Below, piece after piece: positions 1-12,424 of a stretch of 64,000 nucleotides of DNA. The first letter of the stretch is position 1; each line of letters starts with the position of its first letter. Both the position numbers and the translations under genes were made by a program. The DNA is from Opisthorchis felineus (Eukaryota > Platyhelminthes > Trematoda > Opisthorchiida > Opisthorchiidae): NCBI GenBank assembly GCA_004794785.1, contig SJOL01006491.1, positions 14,683 through 78,682 of the forward strand, read 5' to 3'. Below the pieces are notes generated by a model. The model ran no database searches and was not told the DNA's origin. It worked only from the letters and a program-made list of their open reading frames with translations.

Positions 1-370
1 TCACACCAAGACAACCCGTACAACAGCCTGATTCACACGTCCTTTGAGATTCAGGGATATGTAGCTTTGACACCGTAGGTGTCTCATGCTAGCAAGTGTG
101 ATCCGAGCTATAGAGGTACGTGCCTTCACGTCGTTTGGAACACTAAAACCGGGATTAATACGACGTCCAAGATATGTAGAACTCTCCACAACTTCGAATG
201 CAAAAAGGCTGCAAATTGACGAGATAACTTTGGTCAGTTCATCCAAGAACAACTGCGTCCTCTTCCCCTCTTCGAAGACAAGAACCATTTTCTCTGAATA
301 CTCGCGATCAACAAGGCTTTCGTCACAGCTACTTGAAACCAGGGTTTTGAAGACCTTCCAGCATTCGTCT
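1..370 (-). pseudogene. RTE-type LINE reverse transcriptase fragment
   Basis: Remnant of a non-LTR retrotransposon reverse transcriptase, which in an intact element copies its RNA at a nicked target. Reading down from about 370, the frame gives EGLQNPG, then SLVDREYSEKMVLVF, then a LFLDELTKV segment and LNLKGRV. This is the palm motif C region and thumb of RTE-clade enzymes. The catalytic YADD position reads YSEK, so both aspartates are lost, and a frameshift separates the EGLQNPG part from the rest. It is cut off by the window start. The same segment recurs at 24707-25440 and 55800-56200, each time followed by the same non-coding sequence. The family call is confident; the exact clade within RTE is less so. 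Confidence 0.8.
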
Positions 371-1360
371 CATCACCTCAATCATCAAGATATATGTATA
401 TATATATATACATATATACCAGTACATCTTAAACATAGTAGCTCAAACAAAGCATCCATTTGTAAACTCCGTTTTGGGACTTCCTTTCTGCAGTTAACAC
501 ACGTATGACTGCCCTGAGCTCACAGGGACGAGCAGATTCGCCTGAAGCCAGTCATAAAAACTAAGGCAAAGTCGATCTTCAGCACCGATTGGTTCAGTTA
601 TTCTGGTATTTATGACTTCATTCTTCGTTCCATATTGCAGTGCTTATCCCATCGTCATTATTCTGCCCCTTCCCTGAACAATGAGGACGGGGTAACACTT
701 GAATGTAACGATTTTTTCATCTCAGCACCAATATTCAACCTCAGAAGCTTGACTTCAAAAACAAAGCAGGTTACCAAAATTAGCGAAATACACTCATTTG
801 CAAACAAATTTGGTTTTACAGGTTGCCGTTTTGGAGATATTTGACAGGAAAGGTCGACTAATCTCGGCTACGGTACAGGACACTCAGTTAAAACTGACGG
901 AAGTCACTAAGTTCAAGCCATTCAATTCGGTTAGGTTCAACATCTAAAGTTTCACCTTTCATGATCTAATTTTATCCACAAGCTACACGGAACCGGGTAA
1001 ACAAATACATTTTGAGAGCAAATACACTGCATTTTGCGGAGTAACTTTCAAACGACTATCAGCATTTTATTTCCAAAACGAACAACGCATTTGGTGCAGT
1101 CAACCGACCTAACTGTGAAGATAGTTTTTGACTTATAACTGTGACACAGGTTTCAACTTCAGATTCTCTGATATTTCATCTCTTAGACATCCAACGGAAT
1201 AGTCGCTCAGATCTATGTCGGTTTTCGCGAAGTTGTTTTGGTCATTCTTCCACGATTTTCTACACCCTACCGTATTCACAACTTAACAAGAACACAGTGG
1301 TGAACATTACTGTTTTCGGGACCTCGTCATCACGTCAGTACATATCTAATGGTTAAAATA
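371..1360. repeat. Family C repeat joined to RTE fragment
   Basis: Non-coding repeat that follows the RTE fragment and is shared with 25441-26640 and 56200-56700. Conserved patches include the CACCTTTCATG stretch near 955, the TCCACAAGCT stretch near 975, and the block around 1130-1190. No frame stays open across the copies. The junction with the RTE remnant is the same in all three, so the RTE fragment and this sequence spread, or were duplicated, as one unit. Confidence 0.65.
389..419. repeat. AT microsatellite
   Basis: Imperfect (TA)n tract with GTATA/CATA interruptions inside family C. The matching positions near 25399 and 56229 have only short TATATATA-type runs, so the tract has expanded in this copy. 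Confidence 0.85.
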
Positions 1361-2795
1361 AGCGTGAAAAATGAAATACCCAGCGAAGATTGGTTAGTGA
1401 AATGAAAAACGTGGAGACACGAACGATTGGTTGTCTGCGCCCCCACGTCCCATCTAATTGGATGCTGTGAGACAGTCTAGAGGACCGTTGAGTGACTTGG
1501 TCGGTTGATTCGTGTCACATGACCACGGCAGACTCAGCGTTCGTACGAAACGTTTTTGACAGCACAATACCAGGTTTCGCAGAAGTATGGCTACTACCTC
1601 GGCTGCAGTCAAGCGACGTCGTTGGATCGATACTGGCGGTACACGGTAAATGACATGAAACGACCCGTCCGCATTGACTACGTGCCCGGTGTTAATTAAG
1701 TGGGACGTGATTGAACTTTTGGCTTAACCGTTGAGTCTAATGATGTTCCGGTAAGAGAGATACTCACTATTTTCTTAAAATGTTGCCGTGTCCTTCGCTT
1801 AACATACTCCGCTGAACAACAGCAGGAGAAAGAGTACAACCACATTCTGGGTAAGGACTGGTATCGTGTCTTTGATGTTTAAGTTGAGCAAGGGGTTGGT
1901 TGTAAACCAAGGCTGCAGAGTTCCAGCCGGAAACGTGCACTGTAGGGATTGAAACAAGCTATGAGCGAGTATGTTCACCGACAGATTGCATTTATGAGGT
2001 AAACTCGAAAATATTGGCTTTTTTCTACCGGTCGTGATAGGTGGTTGGATAGGGCGATCGGACATATTCTTGGTTATAAATCTCTCTGGGTAACCATTGG
2101 CTCTGAGCACATTAGCAATGTGCTGCAGTCCAGCATATCAGCAGAGCAAATACGCATCGCTCGGTTCGGTAAAGTGTAAATCAGGGTTAGTTTCTGCCTC
2201 AGTGGCATAAATCTAAGAAATTTTGTGTATTGTCCTGTCCACGTGGGCTTTCTGCAAACAGACCTCTGTATTGAACCCGTGGAAAGTCTGACTAACTTAA
2301 CGTCCAGGAAGTGGAAAGCGTTGTCAGTTTCAGTTTCAAAAGTGAACTGATTGGGGTGATGTACTTAGTTGAAGTTGGTCATTAAAGCATCCACTTCGGA
2401 GCCATTTTATACCTTCAATAAAAGCGCGTACGTTTAATCTCCCCATTCAATCGACCTAGCCCCAGTTTACCCACAAAAATGTCACTCAACAAGAGAACAA
2501 GAGGAGAGCCCATGGTGATTCCATCGATCTGTCAGTGAAATGTGGAATAAAATTGGAATTGTACAGACAAATCGACCAAGATATGCTGCTCTATTTGTTC
2601 TACGTGGTTCGAGTTAGGAAAAGGTTCGGGATCCACCGCCTTATTTGATGAGAATAAAATATTAATAAGGTTCACACAGTATCTTATGCTCAAGAAAGTA
2701 GCAAAGACCATTAGATTCTATCACTTCTTACACCATCCTCCAAATTATAGAAGTGTCATAAGATGTTAGGCAACGAAAATTGTTAAAAAATTTTG
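1361..2795. other. Gene-free stretch, nothing recognised
   Basis: No frame resembles a known protein, and I could not match this stretch confidently to another part of the window. The 103-codon open frame on the minus strand at 1799-2110 has no recognisable motif. Confidence 0.5.
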
Positions 2796-2799
2796 CACA

Positions 2800-3370
2800 G
2801 CAAATATGTTTGGTAAATGCCTTGATGAACGCTCAGGTTTGTGACCACCATCTTAGGTTGTCATATAACGAGGAAAATCATTGCACAATCTGAGACGATA
2901 GTTACGTTGGGGGCAGTCCCCGAGCTCCCATTTGTTTCCTTAAGTTTTTATTGAACACCAGTTTCTATGAAGTTCTGTTTGTATATTCGTTGGCAAATTA
3001 GCTCGCTGTTAGTAGAGACCCATCTGAATGTCAGCCGCATCTCGTCTAGACAATTTTACACACTGAAGATTTTTGTGCTAAATAGCTTGATGGCCACCGA
3101 TTGGGCTATACTGGTCATCCTCTTAGGTTGGCATATAATGAGGAATCGCATGGGACAGACTCTAAGACGCCAAATACGGTTACGTTAGCTCACCTAGAAG
3201 AAATCAGCTGAACCGTGTCAAAATAATGTTAGGCTAGCATAACTAACTGAATAATCACCAGAAAATTGTATAGCCACGAAAATCCGTTTCAGCCGGCCAC
3301 TAAATGTATCTAGCCTTGGATTCTGAATATAATCACGAAGGGTCAAATCACAGTTCGCCGTTGATTTCAT
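2800..3370. repeat. Diverged repeat shared with 27840-28230
   Basis: Shares several patches with 27840-28230 in the same orientation: TGAACGCTCAGG near 2826, CTTAGGTTG near 3122, and the CTAGAAGAAATCA block near 3194 that runs on to ATAATGTTAGG. The first part is present twice here (about 2820-2890 and 3080-3180), suggesting an internal duplication. No coding content seen. Confidence 0.55.
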
Positions 3371-3529
3371 GCCGTTTTGATATTTATCTGTTTTTCCGCA
3401 TGGATTTACGTCCACTCAGATAAATCATTCTGTCGACTCACAAGTGGCTCCGTTATTTCCTGATTTGATCAATAGCAGTTCATACCTAAAAACACATTCA
3501 TCAGTTGCACAAAGTGGTGGTCCAGTAGT

Positions 3530-3780
3530 AAAAACATGAAACCGTTAACCAAAGGGACATTGAAGATCAACTCATTATTCTCAAGAAGCAAGAAAACACT
3601 CGTGGGTTTGAGCTGTTCGGGACCCGGCCTCACGCATTACATTCCACGCACACTTTCCATTTGGACAGAATTGCATGGTGAAGGGTTTAATTATAAACGA
3701 GAACTCACTCACAACAGGATAGTGCAGTCTAAGCTACGGAAAACCTCCAGGTGATACCACGGCCGCCATGAGAAGAAATT
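3530..3780 (+). pseudogene. Remnant of unidentified conserved reading frame Q (copy 1)
   Basis: A frame reading ...LTHYIPRTLSIWTELHGEG and FNYKREL aligns with frames at 50575-50945 (-) and 61883-62270 (+), where the matching words are FSIQRELYDKGS and DYEGDPNHQEIPQS. The best-preserved shared part is the IPR..SIQ.ELYD.GSNYEG segment. I do not recognise the protein. It may be a fragment of a mobile element frame or of a duplicated host exon. This copy is the most diverged of the three. Confidence 0.4.
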
Positions 3781-4899
3781 TCCAGTCTAGCATGAATCGT
3801 CACAGGAAATCACCTAAGTGAGAAACAACCCTTACCTTGTTGAGAAAAAACTCCGAAAAAATTAATACTTCGGACGTTACAGCATGAGAGTAGTTGGATT
3901 GAATTTGTCGATCCATCGCTAAAACAAGTACCTCAAGTTCCTTAGGTATTATCACCCACCATTATTGGAGCTATCGAAAACACTGGCTGGACACGCTAAC
4001 ACCCTGGTTGCCACAGTAGGTTTGTGACGTATGACAGTGCACTTACGGAATCTTGGTGTGCAGGCGCGAGAAGCCCTTGGATCCGGTTGGCCAAAGGTAT
4101 TGCCTGGCCAGCAGTAGCACTACATTGGTTCCGATAGTGCTGACATTTCATGGATGTATCTAGCGTGGCGATCCGGGTTGACCACAGAATTGGCCCAGAC
4201 AGTACAAGGCAAGAAAGGAAAAATGGTCATGGGAAAGTATAAAGTACCGACGAACTGGCCCGGCAAAATCGGCAACACTCATTTTCGGGGATCGAAACGA
4301 ATGAAATAAAAAAGCTCCAACTGGATATCAGCTGAATCTCAGACCGAATTTGCTGTAGAAGGCCACCACATTTCTCAGTTGGCATAAGATCCGAGATGAA
4401 GCTGCACACTGTTTACACGGAACAGACTATTCAATAGGTTGCAGAAACCTATTCGGTAGTACACGACCGGTTTCGTCTTTCTTTGATCTTAGTAGGCAAG
4501 CTCAGTCCTCGATTTCAGCATATTGTCCTACTTAAACCCAAATTGTACTCAATTCGCCAAATGCACCCACTTGCAAACTGATTTGGTTTTAACAGAAGAT
4601 TCGACCAAATCCCATCAATGATATTCTTCAACTAAATGTCCTGTACAGTGGCCGACTCATGGTCCAGTTGCTACGGTACCAGAGTTTTTGTAATAACCTT
4701 TCTAGATGAAAATCCATTCATACGGTTACTGCAAACTCTCTGACAGACTGCGATCGGTTGCCAGTTTCCTTTGGAGCACATGCATTTTAAAAGTTGTATA
4801 AGTCAGAGATTCAACAAGGTTTCCGTTGAGCATTCCATTAGAGTCAGGTGGTTCCATTGTTGAACATATCAAGTTAACCATCGGTTTTCCACCAAATAC

Positions 4900-5045
4900 G
4901 CTCGGGATACCTCAGTGATTAGGACGCGAATCTACTGCCCGGAAGGTCCATGGCTCGAACCACACCGCTGGCATCTCCAATGCTTCTGTCTAGTCTTGGG
5001 CAACCTGACGGAATCATAGCCCTCGTAGTTCATTCGGAATGCATG
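4900..5045 (+). mobile_element. tRNA-derived SINE S1
   Basis: Begins with a pol III A-box-like segment (GATACCTCAGTGATTAGG, 4906-4923) followed about 30 nt later by a B-box-like GGCTCGAACC (4952-4961). The body has the TTGGGCAACCTGACG patch seen in the other copies at 15904, 33734, 44136, 46118 and 46915. The head is degenerate and would not fold into a working tRNA. It sits inside family B. Confidence 0.65.
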
Positions 5046-5571
5046 GTGCCTATGCACCAAAAACGTGTTACATCTGAGCGACTACTGCTACTCTATTATT
5101 AGTTTCAATAAGTGGTGTCTTCACATGCATGTTTATCCTTCAATGGTTTCATCAGATAGGCGTAGTCCGCAAATTTTCAACGATATCACATTCTGTTTTA
5201 ACATGACCAATATGATGAAGTATACTCATTCGCAAATAAAATTGGTGTTTATCAAAGGCTCAGCTGAATCCCCCGCTTATTAAATTCCTCAACTAAATGT
5301 AATGCGTTTCGTTTGTAAATCTTGGAAATCTTGAGGTGACGCACAGAATCAACGCGAGGTTCTTCTGGGATTATTTTACGTCTCCAGTGAATCCCAATTG
5401 AAACTGCAAATGGTGTGATGACCACTTTCAGTTCAATTTATCACCTACAAACTTTTCCAGATTTGAGGTCAACGAGTGCATGAATTTGTGGAGAGCTACT
5501 GAAAAAACGCGAATATACCAAAAAACACAGATACTTATTGTTCATTGGTTCCTGCCCGTAGGATGAATCAT

Positions 5572-5644
5572 GGTGATTTTGCACCAATGCCAAATTTTGG
5601 AGACGCAACACTGAAAGTAAAATCCCTCTCCAACCAAAAGGCAA
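5572..5644 (-). pseudogene. Decayed copy of the 73-nt signal-peptide-like exon
   Basis: Aligns without gaps to 45489-45561 (+), 16585-16657 (-) and 34442-34514 (-). The frame is still open (LPFGWRG then ILLSVLRLQNLALVQNH), but the start ATG is TTG and the GTGAGT donor reads ATGATT, so this copy cannot serve as a first exon. Confidence 0.5.
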
Positions 5645-6520
5645 TCTTCCTAAGGAATTTTGGTTCATCCGGTTATGTTGAAGCATTCGGCAGCGTTTAG
5701 TACATCTTCCTAAGGAATATGTTCTTCTCATAGCAGAATTCGCTAGTAAATTACCAGAGGCAGTACTCAGATTTTGGTGAAAATCACGCCAATACGAGGA
5801 GAAAAATCATATTCTCCTATTTATCCACGGTGATCGGTTCTCCTCTTATTTGTTCAATGTGCCCTAGACCACAGAAAGTCTGTCTGTCAGATTTCACAGA
5901 CCCTATTCGTGCTGGATCCCTGTTCCTATTAGCCTCAGCGAGTGAAAGTAGAACAACGGAATGTGTCTATATCTTGCCCTCTCAGATTACTCAAGTAAAT
6001 ATCATGACCGTTCGCATGGCAGTGAAATTAGGGAGATTGGTAAACATGAGGAATAACTTGTGTCCTGCCATTATCAACATCAATGGTCGGAATCAAAGTT
6101 GTAGAACACTAAAGAAAAAACAATGCTTATCCAGTGATTACAGATCGGACAGGTAGGCCAATTAAACAAAATTTGACCTGTTCCGTCAGCATCAAGTTGG
6201 TGTTGAACATTACTTTATTGCAACGACGTCAGTGAACCAGCGGAGGAAATAAAATGCTGAGATGAGAATCATTTCGTGGCCTGTGAACCAATTGAGTATG
6301 TTTTTTCTGGTGATGCACCTGGAACCGAATTAGAAAATGTGACCGCAAATTGATTACAATGAAATAAGACGTCAGACTGTTACGCTAAAGTAGTAAGATT
6401 AAAAACACTCACGTTGGTAGCTAACGCTTCAAACACTCACGCTGATACCACTCTAATATAGACAGTCCACCTCCTTCCCTCGCGCGGTTAGTCTGATGAG
6501 TCCTCACCAAAGGGGGAAAC

Positions 6521-6565
6521 GCACTGGGCTTGAGTTCCGCCCCCACTAGCGCTCATCAGCCATGC
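6521..6565 (-). ncRNA. Degenerate hammerhead ribozyme (family A, copy A1)
   Basis: Minus-strand match to the hammerheads at 24292-24336 and 43257-43301. The CTGATGA box (6553-6559) and 14-nt helix II segment are present, but GAAA reads GGAA and the base before the cleavage site is C instead of U. These are core positions, so this copy should be inactive. Upstream on the same strand there is an A-box-like GCTGGTAACGC (near 6620) and a B-box-like GGAGTTCACACTCC (near 6585). Confidence 0.65.
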
Positions 6566-9277
6566 ATAAACTTGACAGCGCAGGAGTGTGAACTCCGGAC
6601 ATGCGAACCGAGTGCGTTACCAGCGCACGCTGGACGCACCTGAATTAGTCCATTCGAACAGGTGATTGTTCGCGCCCAAGAGATGTGCTTGGTTTGCTCG
6701 CCGCCTCTAACGGGGACCCAGTAACTGTCCTGGGAGTGTCGACCGATTAACCCACCTGTCGAGACCTCTTTGTCAGGTGGTTCCACAGAAGCTTGAAACC
6801 TGCCGGACAATTTGTGATTAGCTGTAGGTCGTTGCGATAGGTGTAGAATTCACGTTCAAATTACTCACCTATGAATAGTCGTCCTCATATCACAAGACCA
6901 AATGCGTCAGGACAGGACGATTACTGCTTAAACAAGGTGTGAACGTGAATTCAACGAACCCCGCAACTACCCACAACTAAGCTTCGAACATTGTCGACCG
7001 GTGGACCTCAGCCAGAATGTGGCCTCACTGCGCCCAGACGGAAAGTGTTATTCTTGGCCGTCAACACTTCACCCACTGGTAAACTTTCTTAAGGCATATA
7101 TATCCGCGTCCCAATAACGGAGATTTTTCATACCTTCAAAGCAATGTATGTGATCAATGGGGCCTGTAAAATTCCCGGCTAGGTCACAGACTGGTCACTG
7201 ATATTTTGTCAGTTAAATTCAATGAAGCACCGTTCAAAACCTTAGATGGAACTGTTGCATTTCATTTGAAGATAATTTGCTTGTGGTTATGAGGAAGTTG
7301 ATATTTACCTTATCGAATTACAGAGACCTGTAGCTGATGGTGTGCTCCGGATAATATATTTACCGAACTCTAAATATTTTTATAGCTGAACCTTACACAA
7401 ACATGTCATACCACGTGGAAATTTTCACTAGATGGTCAAGCCTACGGCTTTTATCTCAATCCCCATTATCGTCTTAGCTATCAGGATACACATTCCGTAA
7501 CTTTGAAGTGCTTTTCATATTGAGTGAAGTTGAACAAATGTTACGAACCCGGGAGTTGGGCGAAATTCCCGTGAGTTTCGATGTCAACTCGATGTATTGA
7601 GGCGGTCGCTATTGAAGTGGCTAAGTGTTCGTCATAGGTAGGCCAAAACATGGCAAAAACAAAGTTCTTTTTGAAAAGACAACCAAGGAAGGCTACTTCA
7701 GTCCTCTCACTTCGTTCCGTTGCAATCGGAAGTGAGACTGTCAACGATTTCCATGGGCTTCCCAATAAATGGAATTCCAGCGTATCGTGCGGCGTGGAGA
7801 TGAAGTTCACATCAGACAAACCACAGATCTTGACTGCATGACGCGAGTGTTTGGAAATTAAAGCACTAATTTTTCGACAACCAAAGCCTAGGTATCTTCT
7901 TGAACTGCTCATCAATCCATTCTCAGGTCGTGTAGTCCAGTACCTTTGCGCCGATGTTAAGTCGAGGGAGAGCGTTGTGTACGGTAATAACCAACTGAAT
8001 AGCGGCACAGACTGACGTCGCAAACACATTTTGAGAAACGGATAGCCACCCAGTTCGATTGAGAAACAATTTAGACGGGTATCAATCCTGGTAGCAAAAC
8101 CAAGTAAGGAACGATTTGTTACGACAGTTGTCAAGTATAAAACGGAAATATTGCATTAATGATCTAGGAATGAGGTAATGTTACGACCAATGTTGACACA
8201 ACTGAACGATAGCCTCTACCTAGGAACAAATAGAGACGGATTGAGGAAATTCAACGCAATTTAGGTTTTTCTATAGCAAACAACCATCAAACGCACGGAA
8301 TTGATGGGTACAGAGGAAGGATAAAAAACTGCCGTGAAGTGCAGGTGAAAATCAGACGCTCTTCAAAAGCTTCATAATGGTGGGAAGGGTACATGATATT
8401 GAGGATGCACTAGGCTTAGAAAGTGTGAAAGATTCGAGAAGACCTATGATCGAAGTGACACAGATGTTCAAGCATATACTTCGCGAGCATGCGAAGTTCA
8501 ACTTCAGATAAACCGCGCTGCGACTGCCAACGTAAAAGGGAGTCCTTATCAAAAGCTGCTTGGATCTGAAAAGGAGGCTCACTGCGGCTATAATCCCGAT
8601 TATCTCAGCACCAAATTATTCACACAGACCAACAAAAAATCACAACTGACGCTCAAACGGAATGTTCGGTAGATGTGTTGTGACTCGGGTAATACAGGTC
8701 ACAGGACATGTCCGAGTTCCTTCAACAGCCTCCAACTTGTCCACAATTTCCAACACTTGTTTACCCACAATAAATAACAAAATATCTCTGGCACACATCA
8801 CAAGCTCAATACGATAATCTGCTTACGGAAACACGACTGAATTATTCTGGATTAACACTACACTAGGAGTAATTTATCTTCAAAAGGAGTTGAATAGGGA
8901 AGGTAGGACATTAAACATTCTTTTATTGCGGACAATTAAGCTGGTTTATCAAAGTACAATGTGGGAATTCTAGGTGATACTGAATAAATGGACAGTAATG
9001 ACCAGGCCAGAAATCAGTTTGTATCGCATTTAGACACACCCGAGTTTGAAACGGTCTGGTGTTCCAATGTTCCAAGGTGTTACACGGAAAGATCAGAATG
9101 CGTTGTAGAAAGTTGCAGTAGTTGTAGAATTACTTTCGTATCATTGTCATCTATACAGTTCTCATATTTTCCCGACTCAATTTGTCTGATTAGTCCACAC
9201 TTGGAGTTGGAGGCATATATGTCGAGATTCGTTCTCGCTAGAGTTCGCGGCACCTTCATTGCATATGCCTGACCGTG

Positions 9278-9345
9278 CCGCGATTTGAACTCTAGACATC
9301 TGCTATTTGGGGTGGGTGTGTTACCACACCTCCGCCAGAGCGATC
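9278..9345 (-). mobile_element. tRNA-like SINE head, second family
   Basis: Minus strand shows TGGCGGAGGTGTGGTA (9322-9337) as an A box and GAGTTCAAATC (9282-9292) as a B box, about 30 nt apart. Matching but more decayed copies sit at 40498-40565 (+) and 53476-53543 (-), always at the same place within family A, so it was part of family A before that family spread. Confidence 0.6.
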
Positions 9346-10489
9346 CTGGATAATACAGGGATAAACTTTGCGGCTTCGACAAAACGCCGGCCAGCAAGCA
9401 ATAGTCGTGCACACAAGGGGTAACCAGTATCCTGTGATGTTATCAGCCTAACCAAGCGATAGTAAAAACATCTCACCGGAATGTAATTTATTATTCTTTG
9501 TTGAAACCCACGATGATGGATTATCGATTTGGATAAGTCTACATCTCTAACTAAAGAAGGAGCTAATGAACACGTGTATGTGGCTTTCCTAATTGGCAGC
9601 AAACGTAGCGGCTGCTGCTCACTTGAAAGAATTCCGACGGGTAGCAATTTAGTGCACTAAAACTGCTTTGTTTTTGTCGTTGTTTATGAGAATACACTGA
9701 AAGGCTTGAACAGAAACGCGACTCAGTGTGTGGATAACGGGGGTTAGGCTGAATCCCTCTTTAATCATATTATTCCAGGGAATGCGCTTCACAAATTTCA
9801 ACTCATGTTTCAGTTGGTACAATATTCGACATATGGGCATAATATCTAGACTGAACATGCAAATTATATTTTTGCTGAAAACCATTCGACATCGCGCGAT
9901 CGGTTTAGGTCATCTTGGGTCCCATCAAGCACCTTCAACCTCCGAGATTCCGTCAGGCCTGTTCTTTTCTGAACACCAAACTGAGCGCGCGGTTGAAAAT
10001 AATGAAAAAACGCCCACTGAAAACGTCCCACCTGGTTTCAGTTAGAGGTGTTGTATGTCCTGTCGGGCTGTAAGCCTCCACTTATCGTATGATCAAATAG
10101 TATTACAAGTAACTCAAATTTTGTTCATGAAAAACCTGTAAGCCGTGCCTGGTGCCTTACTACTGTGACTTAATAATATCTGCTATATAAAAAGCATCCC
10201 TCATAAATACCATCTGTTCTCAGAGGTGATCAACCTTAAAAAAACACTTTGTCTTGCCTATGAGGCATTCTTCATTAGTACACTCCTTCCCAATAGAAGC
10301 CATCTGGTAGGAGCGATCAGCTTGGGTCAGTCCTTTAAAGTAGAACTTCTGCGAGGGTAGCTGTTCAACTATGTTTGGAAACAGCGTAGTGAAATAAGAT
10401 GTTGTAATCCGACGTTTCGGTTGCCGTAGGCAACCTTTTTCATGGATTTCTACAATCAGTTGAATACGAATCAAATGCAGCGTCTTCTG

Positions 10490-12310
10490 TTTGATGTCTT
10501 CCTGTGATCAGTTGGCAGTCAGATGCGACCAGCGTTTGTGAGTGTGTGTTAGCTCAGTGCGCGTGTACACATGATAGTGTGTGCCTTGGTCAGAATATCC
10601 CTTCGTTTGTTTTGTGCTGGCTGTAATGCGTAAACTTGTTGAGATCCCTGTTTGAAATCTAGCTACCATGCCTACCAAGGTGTGCAGTAAGTCCAAGCCA
10701 AATGGACAGAATGCTGGTGCATCATTACGGTTGATGCGGTTCGGTTGTATGTTGATCTCTATGGCCTCAGTGCACGTCCATTCCACGTGTGACTTGAATC
10801 CTGACTGCAGTATACGTGTACCATCGAAGTTGATTTAATGGCGTGGAATGCAATGGCTGAGTCACATTCAAGTTTAAAAAAAAACTCTACTAGGTTTCTT
10901 GAAGAAAAACGTGTATGTCTTTTCTGCTCCGTACATGCAGTTCCCTGTGTATTTGGCCGAACATTCTGCACAGGGAATTTCGTAGACGCAGTTTGTGCAA
11001 TGTTTCAGTTCGATAGGGCCCTTAGTCCTTACAAGGTGTCCTTGGAAGGTTTTGTCAATTCGGAAAAGTGGTTTAATATCATAATACCCAATTATCTTCC
11101 GAATGGCTTCTTAAGTGCCATTTCTACAGGGTACTCCCACGGCAACCATCGGGTTTTCGTCCTCCTGCCTAACCTTTCCGGGTAGCGTCCTCCCAGTTTG
11201 TTGGGCAATGAGATTCATGGGGTATTTATTTGACTGTAATATCCCACTGAGTCGCTTCAGTTCGTCTGCTCGTATGGACTCATCCGAGCATAGTTTTTTG
11301 TCGCGATTCACCAGCGATCCGACAACTCCGCATTTTACGTAATGTGATTGAGAAGACTCATAATGCAAATACCTGTGTGAACGTGTGGTTTTTCTGTGGA
11401 TTCCCATGGCCAGTGTTAACAGATGGCTTGCAGTCCAGGAAACTAATGGTCCTCTGCTCACTCTCAGTTTCCATTTTGAAATTTATACTACTGCATTTTT
11501 CGTTCAAGCAGTTTAGGAGGGCTTGCCGTTGTGTGGCAGACATGACCACAAATATGTCATCAACGTACCTCGGACAGGTGCGTGGTGGATGGGCGAAGTC
11601 ACAGAAGTCTGTAGTTTCAACATGGGGGATACTAGAGAGTCCGTAGCGATATCATCAGTTTGTCTATAGAATAAGATTCAACAGGTAAAATAAGTGGTGC
11701 TTTGTGTTGAACTGTGACTAGGCAACGCTTGTTTCACAGAAAGAAAAGAGGTCCAACTGTTTAACCGGATGTTTGAGGAGGAATGTTTTATACTGTCTTT
11801 GTAGAAATACATAAAAGTCCAGTCCACAAATCCTGCATCCTGCTCATCGTTGAGCTGTTTCTTGCGCCTAAGACGTATTGAAAGTGATTGTTATTGGGGA
11901 GTGGGGATGGAGTCTTCTGAGGCTCATTACTTTTAACACTAATCTTACGAAACTGGATTGATGCGGTCTTCATTGTGGATGGTGCCTCTAGTGGGACTAA
12001 TGTCCGATTGCTACTTTGTGCTCAAATAGCATCCATCTTTGCTTACCACCATGCCCAAAACTTTAAGCAAGGGGTAGTACTGCGTTAGCATAAGAGACAC
12101 TGCTCCCATGAAACCTCGCCCGCTCCAATGAATCTGTGGACCTTAGATCCTAAGTGCATTTGAGCAACCAGGGATTGTCCGGGTCTACTTACTACCAATT
12201 GAATTGTACTGTTATCAGAACAGGAGTTTCATTGTACGGACTCATAATCCAAGTAGTTTGACTTTGCACGGAGTAACCTACTATAGTAGCGCAATCGCCC
12301 ACTATGATGA
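10490..12310 (-). pseudogene. Penelope-like retroelement, RT plus GIY-YIG endonuclease remnant
   Basis: PLEs are retroelements whose reverse transcriptase is related to telomerase and is often fused to a GIY-YIG nuclease. Reading down the minus strand: a QTDDIATDSLVSP segment (motif B region) near 11620-11670; RYVDDIFVVMSATQRQ with the catalytic YVDD at 11556-11567; INFKMETESEQRTISFLDC; then HYVKCGVVGSLVNRD and ELKRLSGILQSNKYP near 11200-11350. The endonuclease region follows: FRIDKTFQGHLVRTKG, KHCTNCVYEIPCAECSAKYTG (near 10950-11000), and EAIEINIQPNRINRND near 10730. Several frameshifts join these parts, the GIY-YIG helix is decayed and the element is dead. The part at 11700-12310 also matches 18920-19520 (+). 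Confidence 0.88.
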
Positions 12311-12424
12311 AAATCAGTTGAGTGTGTTGGCAAACGTACCCGCTCTCTGACAACAGACGACATTTACATGGGCCTCATATTACTGTCTTGGACGTGCCAA
12401 ATGCACGTGCTAGTGTGTAGTCAT

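Larger units (their letters stand above)
4890..6270 (-). repeat. Family B composite repeat, copy 1 (partial)
   Basis: Partial copy of the repeat also found at 14780-17410, 31640-35070 and 44640-47235 (the last inverted). It keeps the SINE-like head, the GCGTAGTCCGC patch near 5160, the block with the 73-nt exon-like segment, and the ATGACTGTGAAA/AAACATGAGGAATAA region near 6010-6060. The upstream third present in the longer copies (the ATGAAACAAGCATGGTGGCGG patch) is missing. Confidence 0.7.
6470..10350 (-). repeat. Family A long repeat, copy A1
   Basis: Diverged copy of the roughly 5 kb repeat whose best copy is 38572-43505. On the minus strand the order is the same: tRNA-like SINE (9278-9345), the TTCTCATAATTTTCCCGACTC-type patch near 9160, a long middle block (7540-8720) and the hammerhead end (6521-6565). 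A segment near 9800-9900 is extra compared with the other copies. Open frames such as the 197-codon one at 7541-8134 (-) are not kept in the other copies. The DISTAL end near 10350 is where similarity to 54300-54580 fades. Confidence 0.7.

Noticed and set aside
6491..6540. Plus-strand hammerhead opposite the minus-strand one (CTGATGAGTCC ... GAAAC)
   Set aside because: The CTGATGA and GAAAC words are there, but they are mostly the complement of the hairpin and helix I region; helix II has a G-G clash and no helix III forms. The matching strand at 24.3k and 43.3k lacks the core.
7541..8134. 197-codon open frame on the minus strand
   Set aside because: It lies in family A; the matching region in the other copies reads in different frames with stops, and no motif is recognisable.
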